Made by a program: the position numbers and the translations under genes
NCBI RefSeq assembly: GCF_963583255.1
Contig: NC_084815.1
Coordinates: forward strand, 13,687,724 to 13,751,723
Length of the DNA: 64,000 bases
Source: Pyrus communis
Lineage: Eukaryota > Streptophyta > Magnoliopsida > Rosales > Rosaceae
Reading direction: 5' to 3'
Notes under the pieces: model-generated
What the model saw: only the letters and a program-made list of their open reading frames with translations
Databases searched by the model: none
What the model was told of the DNA's origin: nothing
In this document: in pieces, positions 1 through 10,512 of the stretch
Layout: the number at the start of each line of letters is the position of its first letter
Position numbering within the stretch: position 1 is the stretch's first letter

Positions 1-386
1 GCCAGGAAGGCCTGCGGCCATCCAAGCCCAAGGCGAGCTAGCGTTGGTACAACGTGCCCCGCGCCTTGCGACCCATTCTGACGACTCGGTCTGTGACCCA
101 ATCTATTCTAAGGCCACCTCCAATAATCCAAATTCCGACCACCGGACCCGTGATCGATTCAGGGTTACTTTCACCCCATTTTTCTGTAGGTATGCCTACT
201 TTGGGCTCAAGCTTTATACCTGCAGTCCACTATACTTCCACCACACATGGAGATGCCCATTTTCCAAGCTCTTCCAATCCAAATGGTGAGCACCACTTGC
301 CCCAGCAGGTCACCAATTTGACGAACGCCTTCTCACAACAGACCACCTTGGTGAACCAACTCCTCGGGCGCATCGAGATGCACTAA
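1..386 (+). pseudogene. Partial retrotransposon gag-like fragment, cut by window start
   Basis: An open frame from 54 to 386 encodes a Pro/Ser/Thr-rich stretch ending in a segment like QQTTLVNQLLGRIEMH. That segment resembles the Gln-rich linker I remember from plant Ty3/gypsy gag proteins of the QQTTLVNQLL type. The frame stops at 386 where a full gag would continue, and the 5' part lies outside the window. No zinc knuckle or protease is visible. Bases 387-690 hold no recognisable gene. Family assignment is from memory, so confidence is modest. Confidence 0.35.
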
Positions 387-867
387 TCTATCCTGTTCAA
401 GGCATAAATTTAACAAATAGGACTCTTTACGCTCTAGAAAACAAGAGAACCAAGCAAACCATTATTCTTTGTCAAGCAACAATGCAATTTACCACACTTA
501 ACCACAAGAAGCTAATTGAATTATATTGCTAGTTCAGCCTCAAATTCATCTTCCAATCTTACTAGATGCAAAGTCCTAAGGTGATTAATCAAAGAACTCA
601 AGCAAAGACCCCTTCCCCAAACTTGAATAACACTTTGTCCTCAATGTGAAGTGAAATACAAGGCATGCAACGAGTTAACAAATAAGGAAAAGTATAACTA
701 AAGAAAAATAAACGGAAGAATAAAGAGTAAAGTTTAGAACTCCCCTGGTTAAGTGGTCGCTAAAAGGAGACTTACTGCATACACCAGCTTCATCTTCATA
801 CATCGAACGCTTGGGTTGCCTCCCAAAAAGCGCTAAGTTTAAAGTCTTCAGCCAGATATAACAATCT

Positions 868-1167
868 TTATTTAGGATCATTAAGGTACAAAACCTCCTT
901 ATTCATTTGTGGGATAGGTTCCGGGTATTGCTTCACATGATGGCCATTCACCTTAAATGTCAAACCACTCTTCATATCTTGAATTTCCACAGCCCCATGG
1001 GGATATGCTTGCACAACTAGATAAGGTCCAGTCCATCTAGATTGAAGCCTAGTGGGAAATAACTTGAACCTTGACTTTTTCCACAAAACTTTTTTGTTTG
1101 GTTCAAAATATTTCCGAAGTAAAACTTTGTCATGAGCAACCTCAAACTTCTCTTTCATAAGATCCAC
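868..1167 (-). pseudogene. Integrase C-terminal tail (Ty3/gypsy)
   Basis: The translation has the pattern KLFPTRLQSRWTGPYLV, then HGAVEIQDMKSGLTFKVNG and HHVKQY. This is the chromodomain-lacking integrase C-terminal domain of Athila/Tat-type elements (consensus KLFPGKLKSRWSGPF...FKVNGQRLKHY). The catalytic core and zinc-binding region are absent because the sequence jumps from protease to this tail within 10 bases (1167-1177). This is the junction of a large internal deletion. Confidence 0.7.
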
Positions 1168-1176
1168 AACATTAAT

Positions 1177-1527
1177 CTAAAAACAATAATGAGGATCCAA
1201 ATGACTCTTCAAAGCTTCAAAGATCTGAAATTTTATGGTAACCTCTTGCACAGTCATGGTTAGTAAACCAGCTTTTACATCAATTTTAGTACCTGCAATA
1301 GCCATGAAAGGTCTACCAAGAATGAGAGGTAGCTTATTGCCTGGAATTTTAGCTTCTTCCATGTCCAAAACAATGAAATCAGCAAGGAGAATGAATTGAT
1401 CAACCTTAACAAGCACATCTTCAATAATGCCTTTTGGATATTTCACAGAACGATTTTCAAGTTGCATAGAGATAGAACAAGGCTTTAACTTCTCCAAACT
1501 TAGATGTTTGTATGCAGAATAAGGCAT
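1177..1527 (-). pseudogene. Retroviral-type aspartic protease, C-terminal half
   Basis: The frame gives PYSAYKHLSLEKLKPCSI, IIEDVLVKVDQFILLADF, VLDMEE and the LILGRPFMA motif, which are the flap and the ILGRPF box of Ty3/gypsy proteases. The catalytic DTG-type motif would lie upstream of 1527 and is not in this frame. The fragment ends at 1177, where the next coding block is already the integrase tail. It would have cleaved the gag-pol polyprotein in an intact element; here it is a relic. Confidence 0.65.
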
Positions 1528-1718
1528 AAGATTGGCACTTGCTCCTAAGTCAAGTAAAGCTTGTTCAAATTTTCTTTCTCAAATAATGCAAGGAACTGTA
1601 AAGCTTCCTGGATCCTTGAGCTTTGATGCCAATTTTCATTGGAGCACTGCATTTATTGTTTCTGATAACATCACCTCTTCATAATGTCCATACTTTTGCT
1701 TGTGAGTACACAATTCCT

Positions 1719-2193
1719 TCAAGAATTTTGCATATGATGGAATTTCTTTGATGGCTTCAAGCAATGGAATGTTGATTTAAACTTTCTTGAATTGATCCAA
1801 TATATGCCCTGGGTACTGGTCTTCAATTCCCTTCTGTGCACGCTAAGGGAATGGTAGAGGAAGATCATACACCACTTCCTTAAGCGTTGGATCGAATAAC
1901 ATTCTTTTCGGCTCAGATGGTGGCTGTTTTGAACTCGTAAACGAATGATTTTGCTGTTGGTCATTCATATTTGTGCCCCTCTCCTTCTCCTTCTCAACTT
2001 TCTCATGCATCTCTACTTTGTTGTCAACCATCTTCCCACTTCTCAAGGTTGTAATGGCCATCACACGCTCATTATTTCTTGGATTAATTTCTGTTTGGCT
2101 TGGAAATTGCCCTTGTGCTCGCTCCAATTTGTTCAAAGTAATAGCTATTTGTCTTAACTGAATCTCAAAATTAGATTGAGCCCTTTCCAACAA
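1719..2193 (-). pseudogene. gag remnant (Athila-like), frameshifted
   Basis: Two overlapping minus frames (2193-1843 and 1964-1719) together read as the C-terminal part of a plant gypsy gag. The landmark is ERVMAITTLRSGK, matching the RSGK motif typical of Athila-type gag, preceded by a Gln/Leu-rich helix (ALLERAQSNFEIQL) and followed by a Lys/Glu-rich linker. The frame change near 1850-1960 and the truncated N-terminus mark it as dead. More gag-like codons continue upstream to about 2390, where a short segment (2255-2285) recurs at 2388-2418. Confidence 0.6.
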
Positions 2194-2435
2194 GGCATGA
2201 CTTTGCCTAACCGATACAACTTCCTGTTCATAACATATCCTTAATAAAAGGGTCTTGTTGTTGAATTGGAGGAGCTTGATAAGGCTACTGATATTGCTTT
2301 GTTGAATTTGATGGTCCCATGCTATTTTGCGAATCTCACCAAGATAAAGTCAGATGTTCTCTCCATCCCGAGTTATAATTATTGGAGTTGTTGAATTGGA
2401 GGAACTTGATAAGGCTACTGAGGCGCCCACATAGA

Positions 2436-4023
2436 TGATAGGAGCATATTTAGGCGACTTACTTAGCTTGTTTTCGTGCATTTATATTGTTAATTCATAG
2501 TTGTTTTTGGCGTTTAAGCCATTTTCGTGTGTTTTTAGGTTCATGTGGCTAAGGAAGCAAAAAGATGCATTTTGGAGCATTTTGGAGCAAAATTGGACTT
2601 GGAAGGGATAACTTATACTTGGAGCAAAAGGAATGGACGAAATTGAAGAGTTGATGTCACAAGGATTCCTACTTGAAGTAGCCACACACCTTCCACATTT
2701 CAGCCACATGCACTTGTTCCTCCATCATTGCACCAACAACAACATTGCACATGCACTCCCTTTAGTTAATTAACCCACATGCACCCTTTATTCTTTCATC
2801 ATTCCAGCCACTCCACATCCCTCACCAAGAAATCATTCAACACATGCATCCATAATCATTTCTCCACACCAAAACCGTGCACAAGCATTCATCCTTTCAA
2901 TTCCATCAATTTGTTCTTTCTTTTCTTGTTTCTGTTTTCGTGTTTAATTTAACTTGTTGTTCAATTATGTTAAACATGTGGAACTAATTTCTTTTTAGTT
3001 AGAGGCGAATTTGAAGCCATGGACATATGTTGGTTATGATTTGATTTACTCCAGATATGAATTCATGAACTTTAGATGTGGGTTACTTTTCTGTTTTGAT
3101 TAAGAACTTGTTTATGTATGTGGGTTGAGGGTCGACACTGAATTTGCATGCCTAAACTTGATGCTAGGATATAAGGGAATTTCACCTAATCGTTATGAAC
3201 TTATATTCATGAGTAGTAAAAATCGCTAGTCACGATTGTGTTTAGTAAACCCTAGGCTGGATTAACATGCGTATTCCATAGTTATGAATGCCTAGTCGAT
3301 GTTTATGATTTCCATTGAACTTAATGATCTTTGTTGAATGTCTCTATCATGCGTATTCCATGGTTAGGGACTTTGATTAGGAATAATTTGGTTGTAATGC
3401 GTATTCCATTCAATCCAATGAATCTAGGGAAATCTGAGAGTTAGTTTAAGCGGACCTAATTAACTTGGAGCATTGTCATTCATCGTTTGTTGAAGTCATA
3501 ACTGGGAGTCAAATTATATGCTTATGTTCATGTGTGGATAAGGAACCCTCTAACTAGTTTTCTCATCATTTTATTTCATTAATTTCGTTTTTACAATCTG
3601 TTTTGTTTCCAAGTTCTTGTTTTGTTTTTAAATTCATTCAAAACCAATCCCCATTTATTTTAAAGTGTTAGATTAGTTAGAAATACATTTATTTTGTGTT
3701 TATAAGTGTTTTGATTCATTTTGTTTCCCAAATTCGTCCAAAGTACTCAAGGTGCTCAAAACTGCCCAGAAAGTATTTTTAAGGCAGTTTCGAGTGCTTT
3801 GGGTACTGTTTGAGTCCTTTGGTTTGTTTTAGAGTTTTAAAGTTTCGTTTTACATTCTTTGAGTCTAGTTTAGTGTTTTATATTGCGTTTCTACGTTTTT
3901 GAGTCAGTTTCCAAGTGATTAACAATCCCTCCTAATCCCCGGTCCAGAACGATCCCTACTTATACTTATACTACAATTTGACGAAAAGAGGGTTTAATTT
4001 GTGCGCGTATAAATCTCGCATCA
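2436..4023 (+). repeat. 5' LTR of element 1
   Basis: This is the left LTR. It begins TGATAGGAGC and ends ATCTCGCATCA, matching base for base, apart from about 12 substitutions, the copy at 10513-12100. Both copies are 1588 bp, with no length change seen. A homologous but strongly diverged LTR type is used by element 2 and by the solo LTR at 5504-7840. Confidence 0.92.
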
Positions 4024-4028
4024 AATTT

Positions 4029-4046
4029 TGGCGCCGTTGCTGGGGA
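4029..4046 (+). promoter_or_regulatory. Primer binding site, tRNA-Asp type
   Basis: TGGCGCCGTTGCTGGGGA lies 5 bases after the 5' LTR. It is complementary to the 3' end of plant tRNA-Asp(GTC) with one mismatch (the exact match has C at the 13th base, as in element 2). It would prime minus-strand DNA synthesis. The sequence after it (4047-4330) is a T-rich leader with a short start-like stretch at 4148 that stops within 16 codons, so gag is missing here. Confidence 0.85.
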
Positions 4047-4342
4047 TTAGAAAATTTGCTAATCCCTTGGATTGTTTTATTTTCGTTTGTTTTTATTTTA
4101 TTCCAGATTCTTAATCTTGTTTTGTTTCTTGTTTTAGGTACTTGTTTATGACTCGGAGTTCTCATCCGATTCGTGAACATATCCTGGAGTGATTGGGTTC
4201 TTCGTCCGGCTGCAAGACGTAAAAGAAAGCGCTACTTGGGAGGCAACCCAATGCACTGAATAAAACAAAGCATGTTCATAAAAAAAATAAAAAAAAAAAA
4301 AAAAAAAAAAAAAAGATACTAAACATGGAGAAAAGTGGAGCT

Positions 4343-5014
4343 TCATAAAGGTTGTTTGCGTGAAGCCCCACTACGAGGCGCAGAAGCGGAAGGCATAGAA
4401 GCGGGAGGCATAGAAGCGGGAGGCATCGGAGCGGAAGCCATCGGAGCGGGAGGCAGCGGAGCTAGAGCATTCCAGGCCTCAATACTTGGCCAAGCGCTGG
4501 ATGACCCAGGAAAAAGGTGCCTCTGGAGATAAGACGCAAGCCTTTGACGGTCACTGTAAATTCGACCCTCAGATTCTTGCAGCTCATCAAGCTTCCTCTT
4601 CATCCCCGACGAATAGTTATTTGCAAGCACATGCAAACTTCTATTCTCGTACTTAAGCTGCTGGATCTCTTGCTTAAGTCTTTCCACCTCTGCCATCAAT
4701 GATTCCACCTGACGGGACCGAGCAAGCAAGCGTTGGCCCATGTTGGACACAGAACTCGCACACTGAACACTAAGTGCGAGGGACTCTTGAACGGCCAACT
4801 CATCGGACCGTCCTGACAGCAGCCTACTATCTTTTGGAGTGAGGAGGTTCTTAGCTACTATTGTAGCTGTTGTGGCGTCCTGCATCACGGAGTCTTCACC
4901 TGTAAGAAGACCGTTAGAAGATAAAAAAGAAGGGCGCCATACGTTACCTTGACGCGGCGCGCCCGTATCACTGCTAAGGCTCAATTCCAAGCTAAGGTTC
5001 GATGGGTTTGCCAT
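4343..5014 (-). CDS. Antisense coiled-coil ORF carried by element 1 (copy 1)
   Basis: An intact 223-codon ORF runs antisense to the element. I chose the ATG at 5014 because the copy in element 2 starts at the same residue (MANxSNLSL) and has the same length; the only in-frame extension starts at TTG. The N-terminal 45 residues are Ser/Leu-rich. Residues about 75-170 hold VQCASSVSNMGQRLLAR and then a heptad-rich coiled coil (VESLMAEVERLKQEIQQL...MKRKLDEL). The C-terminus is Pro/Ala/Met-rich with repeats of the APMPPAS type and ends RKQPL. Ten residues differ from copy 2, all outside roughly residues 42-150. I recall uncharacterised plant proteins with a similar QRLLARxRQVESL core, often near retroelements. 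Function is unknown; a DNA- or RNA-binding dimer is only a guess. A promoter-like region lies upstream (5015-5490) and A/T tracts downstream. Confidence 0.75.
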   Translation of the reverse strand: MANPSNLSLELSLSSDTGAPRQGNVWRPSFLSSNGLLTGEDSVMQDATTATIVAKNLLTPKDSRLLSGRSDELAVQESLALSVQCASSVSNMGQRLLARSRQVESLMAEVERLKQEIQQLKYENRSLHVLANNYSSGMKRKLDELQESEGRIYSDRQRLASYLQRHLFPGSSSAWPSIEAWNALAPLPPAPMASAPMPPASMPPASMPSASAPRSGASRKQPL

Positions 5015-5490
5015 TTTTTCAAAAGTGTTCAAAGAGAAGGGATGGAGTTAAATTTCAAAGGGCCGGAGTAGATTTTCAAGAATGGGAAATCTTCAGAGTG
5101 TGTTTGTTGGCGATGATCGATAGCTCTATAAAAAGCCAAGGTGACGCGTCCACCGATTCAAAAAGCCAGAATTTTCGGCGTAATTTAGGCGACGCGTTCT
5201 CGGCTTTTCAGAAGACGTGTTCAACTTTGTCAAAAGATTTCTTCTTTTCAGACAACACGTGGAGGCCATCATCGCAACTACACATCTTTAGCCGACAAGC
5301 GCAAAGTTCGGCGACGCTTTCTCTGCTTTTCAGAAAACGCGTGCAGCTTTGTCAAAAGAGCCGCATCCGCACTACTACGTGTCGTTCAGAAAGCGAAGGG
5401 GCGTCGTTCAGAGATCGAAGAGGCGTTTTCAAAGATCGAAGAGGCGCCACTATTTCAAAAAGCCGGATTTGCGGGATCAAAATGTTTGTC
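5015..5490 (-). promoter_or_regulatory. Promoter-like region of antisense ORF, copy 1
   Basis: Read on the minus strand, a TATA-like TTTTTATAGAGC (complement of 5125-5137) lies about 115 bases before the ATG. Upstream there are repeated TTTTGACAAAG and GAAAAGC modules and a CACGTG G-box core (near 5257-5262). The same modules lie in the same order before copy 2 at 21850-22353. This conservation of a non-coding region supports independent transcription of the ORF, but no transcript evidence is available from sequence alone. Confidence 0.5.
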
Positions 5491-5503
5491 GACAAGGGTA
5501 AAA

Positions 5504-7840
5504 TGATAGGAGCATATGCATGCGACTTAATTAGCTTGTTCTCGTGCATTTATGTTGTGTTTATTTAGTTATTTTAGTGTTTAAGGCCACTTTTGTGTAT
5601 TTTCAGATTATAAGGCCAAAGTGTGCAAGAAGATGCAAATTGGAGTATTTTGGAGCGAAAGAGGAATGAATGAGTTGAAGACTTGAAGAAACGACGAATT
5701 CCTACTCCAACGATGAATTCTTACCAAAACGAGGAATCCTACTCAAACAAGGTTTCCTACTTGAAGTAGGAAAGTTAACCCTAAGTTTCCCATTTTGGTA
5801 ACCTTTCCTAAACTTAAACGTCCGTATTTTCTAGCCACTTTGACGGCCTTGTATGCATTTTAGGACACAAAACCATGGCCCTAGCCCACTTTAAAGCCCA
5901 AGCCGTGCCCTTGCACTTTCTTTTCCTTCCCTTGCCGTGCAAGGGGGGGTATTTAAGTCCATTGTCATTCACTTAAACCCTATTTCCCTCTCCTAACCTA
6001 ACCCTAGCCGCACCTTGCAGCCATCCTCTTTAATTTCTGATTTTATTTCCTAAATTCTAGAAGCCTTTGAATTTACTTTCGTTAATAAAAAATAAGCTAG
6101 GAACCAAACATATTTAAAACTCTAGGTTTTACATACTTAGCCGCACCTTTCCATATCCTCCCCTTTAATCCGTAGCTTTCCATTTTATTTTCATTTTTAT
6201 AATAAAATAAAACAGCCACAAAAATCCCATTAGGCTTACAAGGCCGTGGCCCCCCCCATTTATCAAAGTTAACCCTAATTTCTACCACCTAAGCCGTCAC
6301 TCCCCAAAAGCCACCATCCCATTTTTCTAAGCCGTGCCTTCCCATTAATCATTCACATTTTAACCCTAAGCCTTTTAATCCATCTCAGCCGCACCCTTTA
6401 ATTCACCCTAGAATCTCACCCATTCATTCACTAGCCGTCACACCCCATTCCTTCCATAATCCGTGCACTCCCATTCCCCTCGGAGGGATCCATACACTTT
6501 CCACACCCATAACCTAATTCACAAACAGCCGCAGCCACGATCTACATTTTCTTCCATTTTCCTTCCATAATCCGTGCATATCCATTCCATCCTAGCCAAT
6601 TTCCAGCCTTCCTCCATCACTGCCGCAGCCATTCCACCACTCTCCACCACTTTACACACCTTCCTACACCACCACACAACCTTGCCGCACCATTAAACCA
6701 CCATTAAACCATCCCTAAACCAGAAACACATCCAAAAAAACCACCCACAACCAATCTGCCGCAGCGAGGAGAAGAGGGAAGAGGAGCTTCGACGCGCACC
6801 AATTCAAGTGGATTCGTTGGGCGTTCTAGGTGTAATCAATCCTTTGTGCTTTATGTTTAAATTCAATTGTATTTCTCTTTTTGTGAACATGAGAGGCTAA
6901 ACCCCTATTTAGCTAGGGGGTGATTCGAAACCATGTTTGTGCTTGCAATATGATTTGAATACATTTGGTTGGAATTTCATGAATGGTGAATTCAATTCGT
7001 TCATCTATTTGATTGATAACTTATTTGTGTATGTTGATTGAGAGTGCACGCTTAGTTTTCATGCATGAATATGATGCTAGATTATGAGGGAGTTTCACCT
7101 AATAGTTACAATCTTATAATCACAAGTAGTGAAGGTCGCTTGAAAACGATCGCGTTGAATGAATTCTTAGCATAAGTTTCATGCAATTCATAGTAATGAA
7201 TGCTTCGTCAATGCTTATGTTTTTCATAGAACTTAAATGATTCTTGCTTGTATCTCTATTATGCAATTCATGTAGGGAACTTGTAGGGAATGTTTTGAGT
7301 TGTCGTATGCAATCATCCAACTTAATAACTTGTGGAAAAACTGAGGGTTAATTAGTGCAATTCACGGTTAATCTGGGGCGTTGAGTATTTATAATTCATC
7401 GAAAGACCAACTGAAAATCAAATTGTATGCAAGTGTGACATGTGTGGAGAAGCACCTTCTAGCTAGCATTCATCCATATTTTTATCACATTCATATTTAC
7501 ATTCTGCCTTTAAATTACAATCGTTGCATTTAGTTTAATTTCGTCAAAACCTCAATCCCCCTTTACTTTAGTGTCTAATTTAGTTAGGAAGTGTCTTAGT
7601 TTGTGTTTATAATTGTTTTGTATTCTTTGAGTCTTTTGATTTGTTTTAGTGTTTATTTGTTTAGTTTTGCATTCTTTGAGTCGAGTTTAGTGTTTTAAAC
7701 CGTGTTTTTGAGTTTTTAAGTCAGTTTCCAAGTGTTTAGCAATCCCTCCTAATCCCCGGTCTAGAACGATCCCTACTTACATCTTTACTACAATTTGACA
7801 AAAAGAGGGTTTAATTTGTGTGCTTAATTAGGTCGCATCA
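5504..7840 (+). mobile_element. Nested solo LTR inside element 1
   Basis: This 2337-bp segment starts TGATAGGAGCATA and ends GGTCGCATCA, with the perfect 5-bp duplication TAAAA on both sides (5499-5503 and 7841-7845). There is no internal region, so it is a solo LTR left by LTR-LTR recombination. The related element 2 lacks it: its sequence runs from the GTCGACAAGGGTAAAA equivalent directly into the ACCACCACTTGATAT equivalent (around 21835 on the complement), giving an empty-site control. Short open frames within (6097-6288, 7120-7320) look like chance. Confidence 0.92.
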
Positions 7841-7845
7841 TAAAA

Positions 7846-10512
7846 GAACAATACCACCACTTGATATTATCTCTATATATGTCGACCTTCGTCTTTTATG
7901 GCAAGGCAAACCTGAAGAAAAATGCCCAACTCTCCCTCACCTCTGAGGGCGCACTCCCAGCAAAGCCTTTCGAAATACTCAATTCTTTCTTCTTCCCCAA
8001 AGATGATACCAGATGCCTGGAGTACATATGACCCAGGAGGAAACGGCGGATTGAAGCATGTGCTGATTCATTCACCGCTTCTTCAAAGCAAAGGTATCTC
8101 ATATCATCAAGGTCAAAAGCAAAAGTATATCATATCATGCTCTTTCCCTGTCCTTTTCTTTGTCCTTGTTCTTACTCGCATGGCAAAGTGAAAAAAGCAA
8201 TCAGCCGGCACTTTGAGTCAGTCTTCCGATCTGGTTCCGACTGCCTGGAATTTATTCCTGGTTGCTTACCTAGCGTTGCTCTCGAGTAGTCATCTTCAAC
8301 GGAGCAAGTAAGGCAAGTGAAAATGATACATTGAAGCATGTGGAGACAAGCAACAACTGCATATGCTGAGCTATCCTCTAACCCTCTTCAATACGAATTG
8401 GAAAGATTGAACAAAGAAACAGATAAAAGGAGGAAGCTCAGACCTTCGGGGGAGACCAAAAGAATTCCTGCTGCCCAGTTCAAGAGTAGCACAAAGGAAA
8501 ATCAACGAGTGGAGGAGACCAAAAGAATCCTCCAGCCCAGTTCAAGAGTAGCTTGTGGAAAATCAACAATGGGAGGAAACCAGTTCAAGATTAAGCCTGT
8601 GGAATCACCAAGATCATGCCTCAGTACAATCACCAAGGAGAAGAGGGAATATACACTCCATAACCAGATTTGCGTCCCTAAACTCTTCTCTTTGTTAAGT
8701 TACATTCTGCCATGTTTAGTATGTATAAATGTTGTTTGTGTGTTTACTTATGTTTTGTGTGAATCTATGCTTAAAACATTGGGGACAATGTTTGATTTAA
8801 GTGTGGGGGGGTAACTAAGTATATGTAATGCAAATTCGTGGGATTTTATCACCCATTACTTCAAATGTTGTTCCTTGCTGTTTTAAAACATTTTTAAGAT
8901 GTTTTAGAGTGTTTTAATATGTTTTGTTTTTATAAATCCGAAAATCACATAAAAATTTGAAAAAAAACATGTTTTGAAAAGCCTAAAAAGAGTGTTTTGA
9001 GTTGTTTTTGTGTGTTTGTGTCTTAGGGTACCTTCCAACACAATAATAAGGATTTGGTTTGTAATTGCATGACTGTTAAAAAGAGTTATAAACATAGATG
9101 AAAGTTTGATTTACTCTTAGTATATGCTTGGTTATGGTTATAATGTATGACTTCACATGCAATCATAAAAGAAAAAATTCGTTTTTGTAACATGCTTGAA
9201 GGAAGGAACTCAAACAAACGCTACAACCCTGTGAGACTCGAGCCATTACCTTCTTTGGAGAGTTATTTTCTGTGATTCTTTGTTTTCTAAAGTTGTTGCA
9301 TGATCTCATTATTCCTTGCTTGGTTGCTACTTAGAATGCAATTGTATCATGATAGAACTAAATGCTAGAACTTATATCCGTTTCATTCAAAGCATGACAT
9401 TGAATTGCATAACATATATCAAGATGAAGTTGTGTAGTTGCCACCATAACCAAATAGCCTTACTTCCCATATTTCGTATTTGTTGTAAGTTTTAACCCCG
9501 TTGAGCCTCGTTTAGCCTTTATTCTTTGTTAACCCACATCACCCCTTACCTAGCCTAGAGTAGGACTTTCCTATACCCTTGTTCTTAAAGTATAGTGAGC
9601 ATGACTTAAATGAATTCCTTTTGAGTTACATTATGCAAGAAAATGAGTGTGGGGGAGTAAAAGTTTATTCTTACGTTTATATGTATGTTTTGAGATTCAA
9701 AAGAAAAAGAAGAAGAAAAGAAAAAAAAAAGGAGTGAAAGTAAGTAAGAATGAACTCACGAGCGTTGATGGTTGAAGAAAGGGTCCAAAAAGTTGAATAT
9801 GGCCCTAAGTTTTGTGTGACTTTCCCTTGGGTGTTCAAAGTTGACTTCTGCGTTCTTAAGGGAATTCTAAGTGCCTAATTCAATACTTTGCTCACTATTG
9901 CTTTAAGAATGTTTGTTTATCCTTCACCTTTCATTGTTAGCCAATACCCTAGCCCCGTTACAACCCTTTGACTTCTATCTTGAGTGTTATGTGTTTCAAA
10001 TGTGGAGTTTCGAATTGATATGAGCTTATGGTGTCATTGGTTCTCGCATCTAAGTAGTAGCATTCCATTCATGAGATCATATCTAAACATGCTTATTAAC
10101 TCCAGAAATTGCTTCCTTTGAAATACATATATGTGAGTGTTCGTTTTTATGTTTACATCAATCTTCTCACATATAACTAGTTTAGGGTGTGTAATCAGAA
10201 AATCTGAGTGAAAATTGAGTGCATATCTTGTAAGGAATTGAGCAAATTCTCTAAGGCATGTTACTACATTCAAAATATAGTTTTAAATGCTTAATTGTGA
10301 ATTAGTATGTGGTGACTATGATTAAGTATGTACTTAAGTGTAAAGATAACCAAAATCTGTGGGAATAATGATTTTTAACATGTCATGTGCATTGGAAATC
10401 CCTGAGACGATTGTTGGAAGGTGTAGGTTGTGTTTTGTTCGTTTTGTTTTGTTTTTGGTTTCTTTTGTTTTGTTTTGCTCGAGGACTAGCAAAAGCTAAG
10501 TGTGGGGGAATT
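7846..10512 (+). other. Non-coding 3' internal region of element 1
   Basis: This 2.7 kb has no convincing gene. It resembles the same part of element 2 on the complement (19301-21845): very close at 7846-8700, less so further on. It carries AACATTGGGGACAATGTT followed by AGTGTGGGGGG near 8775-8811, the kind of motif that follows pol in Athila/Tat-type elements. Another GTGTGGGGGAG is at about 9648. The frames 7922-8191 and 8338-8814 are not kept in element 2 (shifted or cut), so I do not call them genes. Confidence 0.55.
10498..10512 (+). promoter_or_regulatory. Polypurine tract of element 1
   Basis: AAGTGTGGGGGAATT directly precedes the TG of the 3' LTR at 10513. It would be the plus-strand primer. 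Element 2 has the matching tract on the complement at 19301-19316. Confidence 0.8.

Larger units (their letters stand above)
600..2420 (-). mobile_element. Internally deleted Ty3/gypsy (Athila-like) remnant
   Basis: Read on the minus strand, this block holds gag (about 2300-1719), the C-terminal half of the aspartic protease (1527-1177) and then directly the C-terminal tail of integrase (1167-868). Reverse transcriptase, RNase H and the integrase core, normally about 3 kb, are missing, so the element lost most of pol. After the integrase tail come a GGGAGGCAACC-type tract (about 811-835 on the complement) and a tract related to the AGTGTGGGGG tails of elements 1 and 2. No LTRs were found, and the upstream end is interrupted by element 1 and a hAT relic. 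Confidence 0.65.

Noticed and set aside
24..300. Overlapping plus frame 44-289
   Set aside because: It shares sequence with the gag-like frame 54-386, which fits better to a known type.
5002..5568. 188-codon frame opposite the antisense ORF promoter
   Set aside because: It overlaps the promoter-like region and runs into the nested solo LTR, so it cannot be an ancient gene.
7922..8191. 89-codon open frame with a hydrophobic end
   Set aside because: A similar frame exists on the complement in element 2 only because the two DNAs are nearly identical there. No domain and no start context. The opposite-strand frame (7896-8102) is equally open.
8338..8814. 158-codon open frame in element 1
   Set aside because: The matching region of element 2 does not keep the frame, the composition is unremarkable, and it runs into the AGTGTGGGGGG motif. 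Chance open frame.
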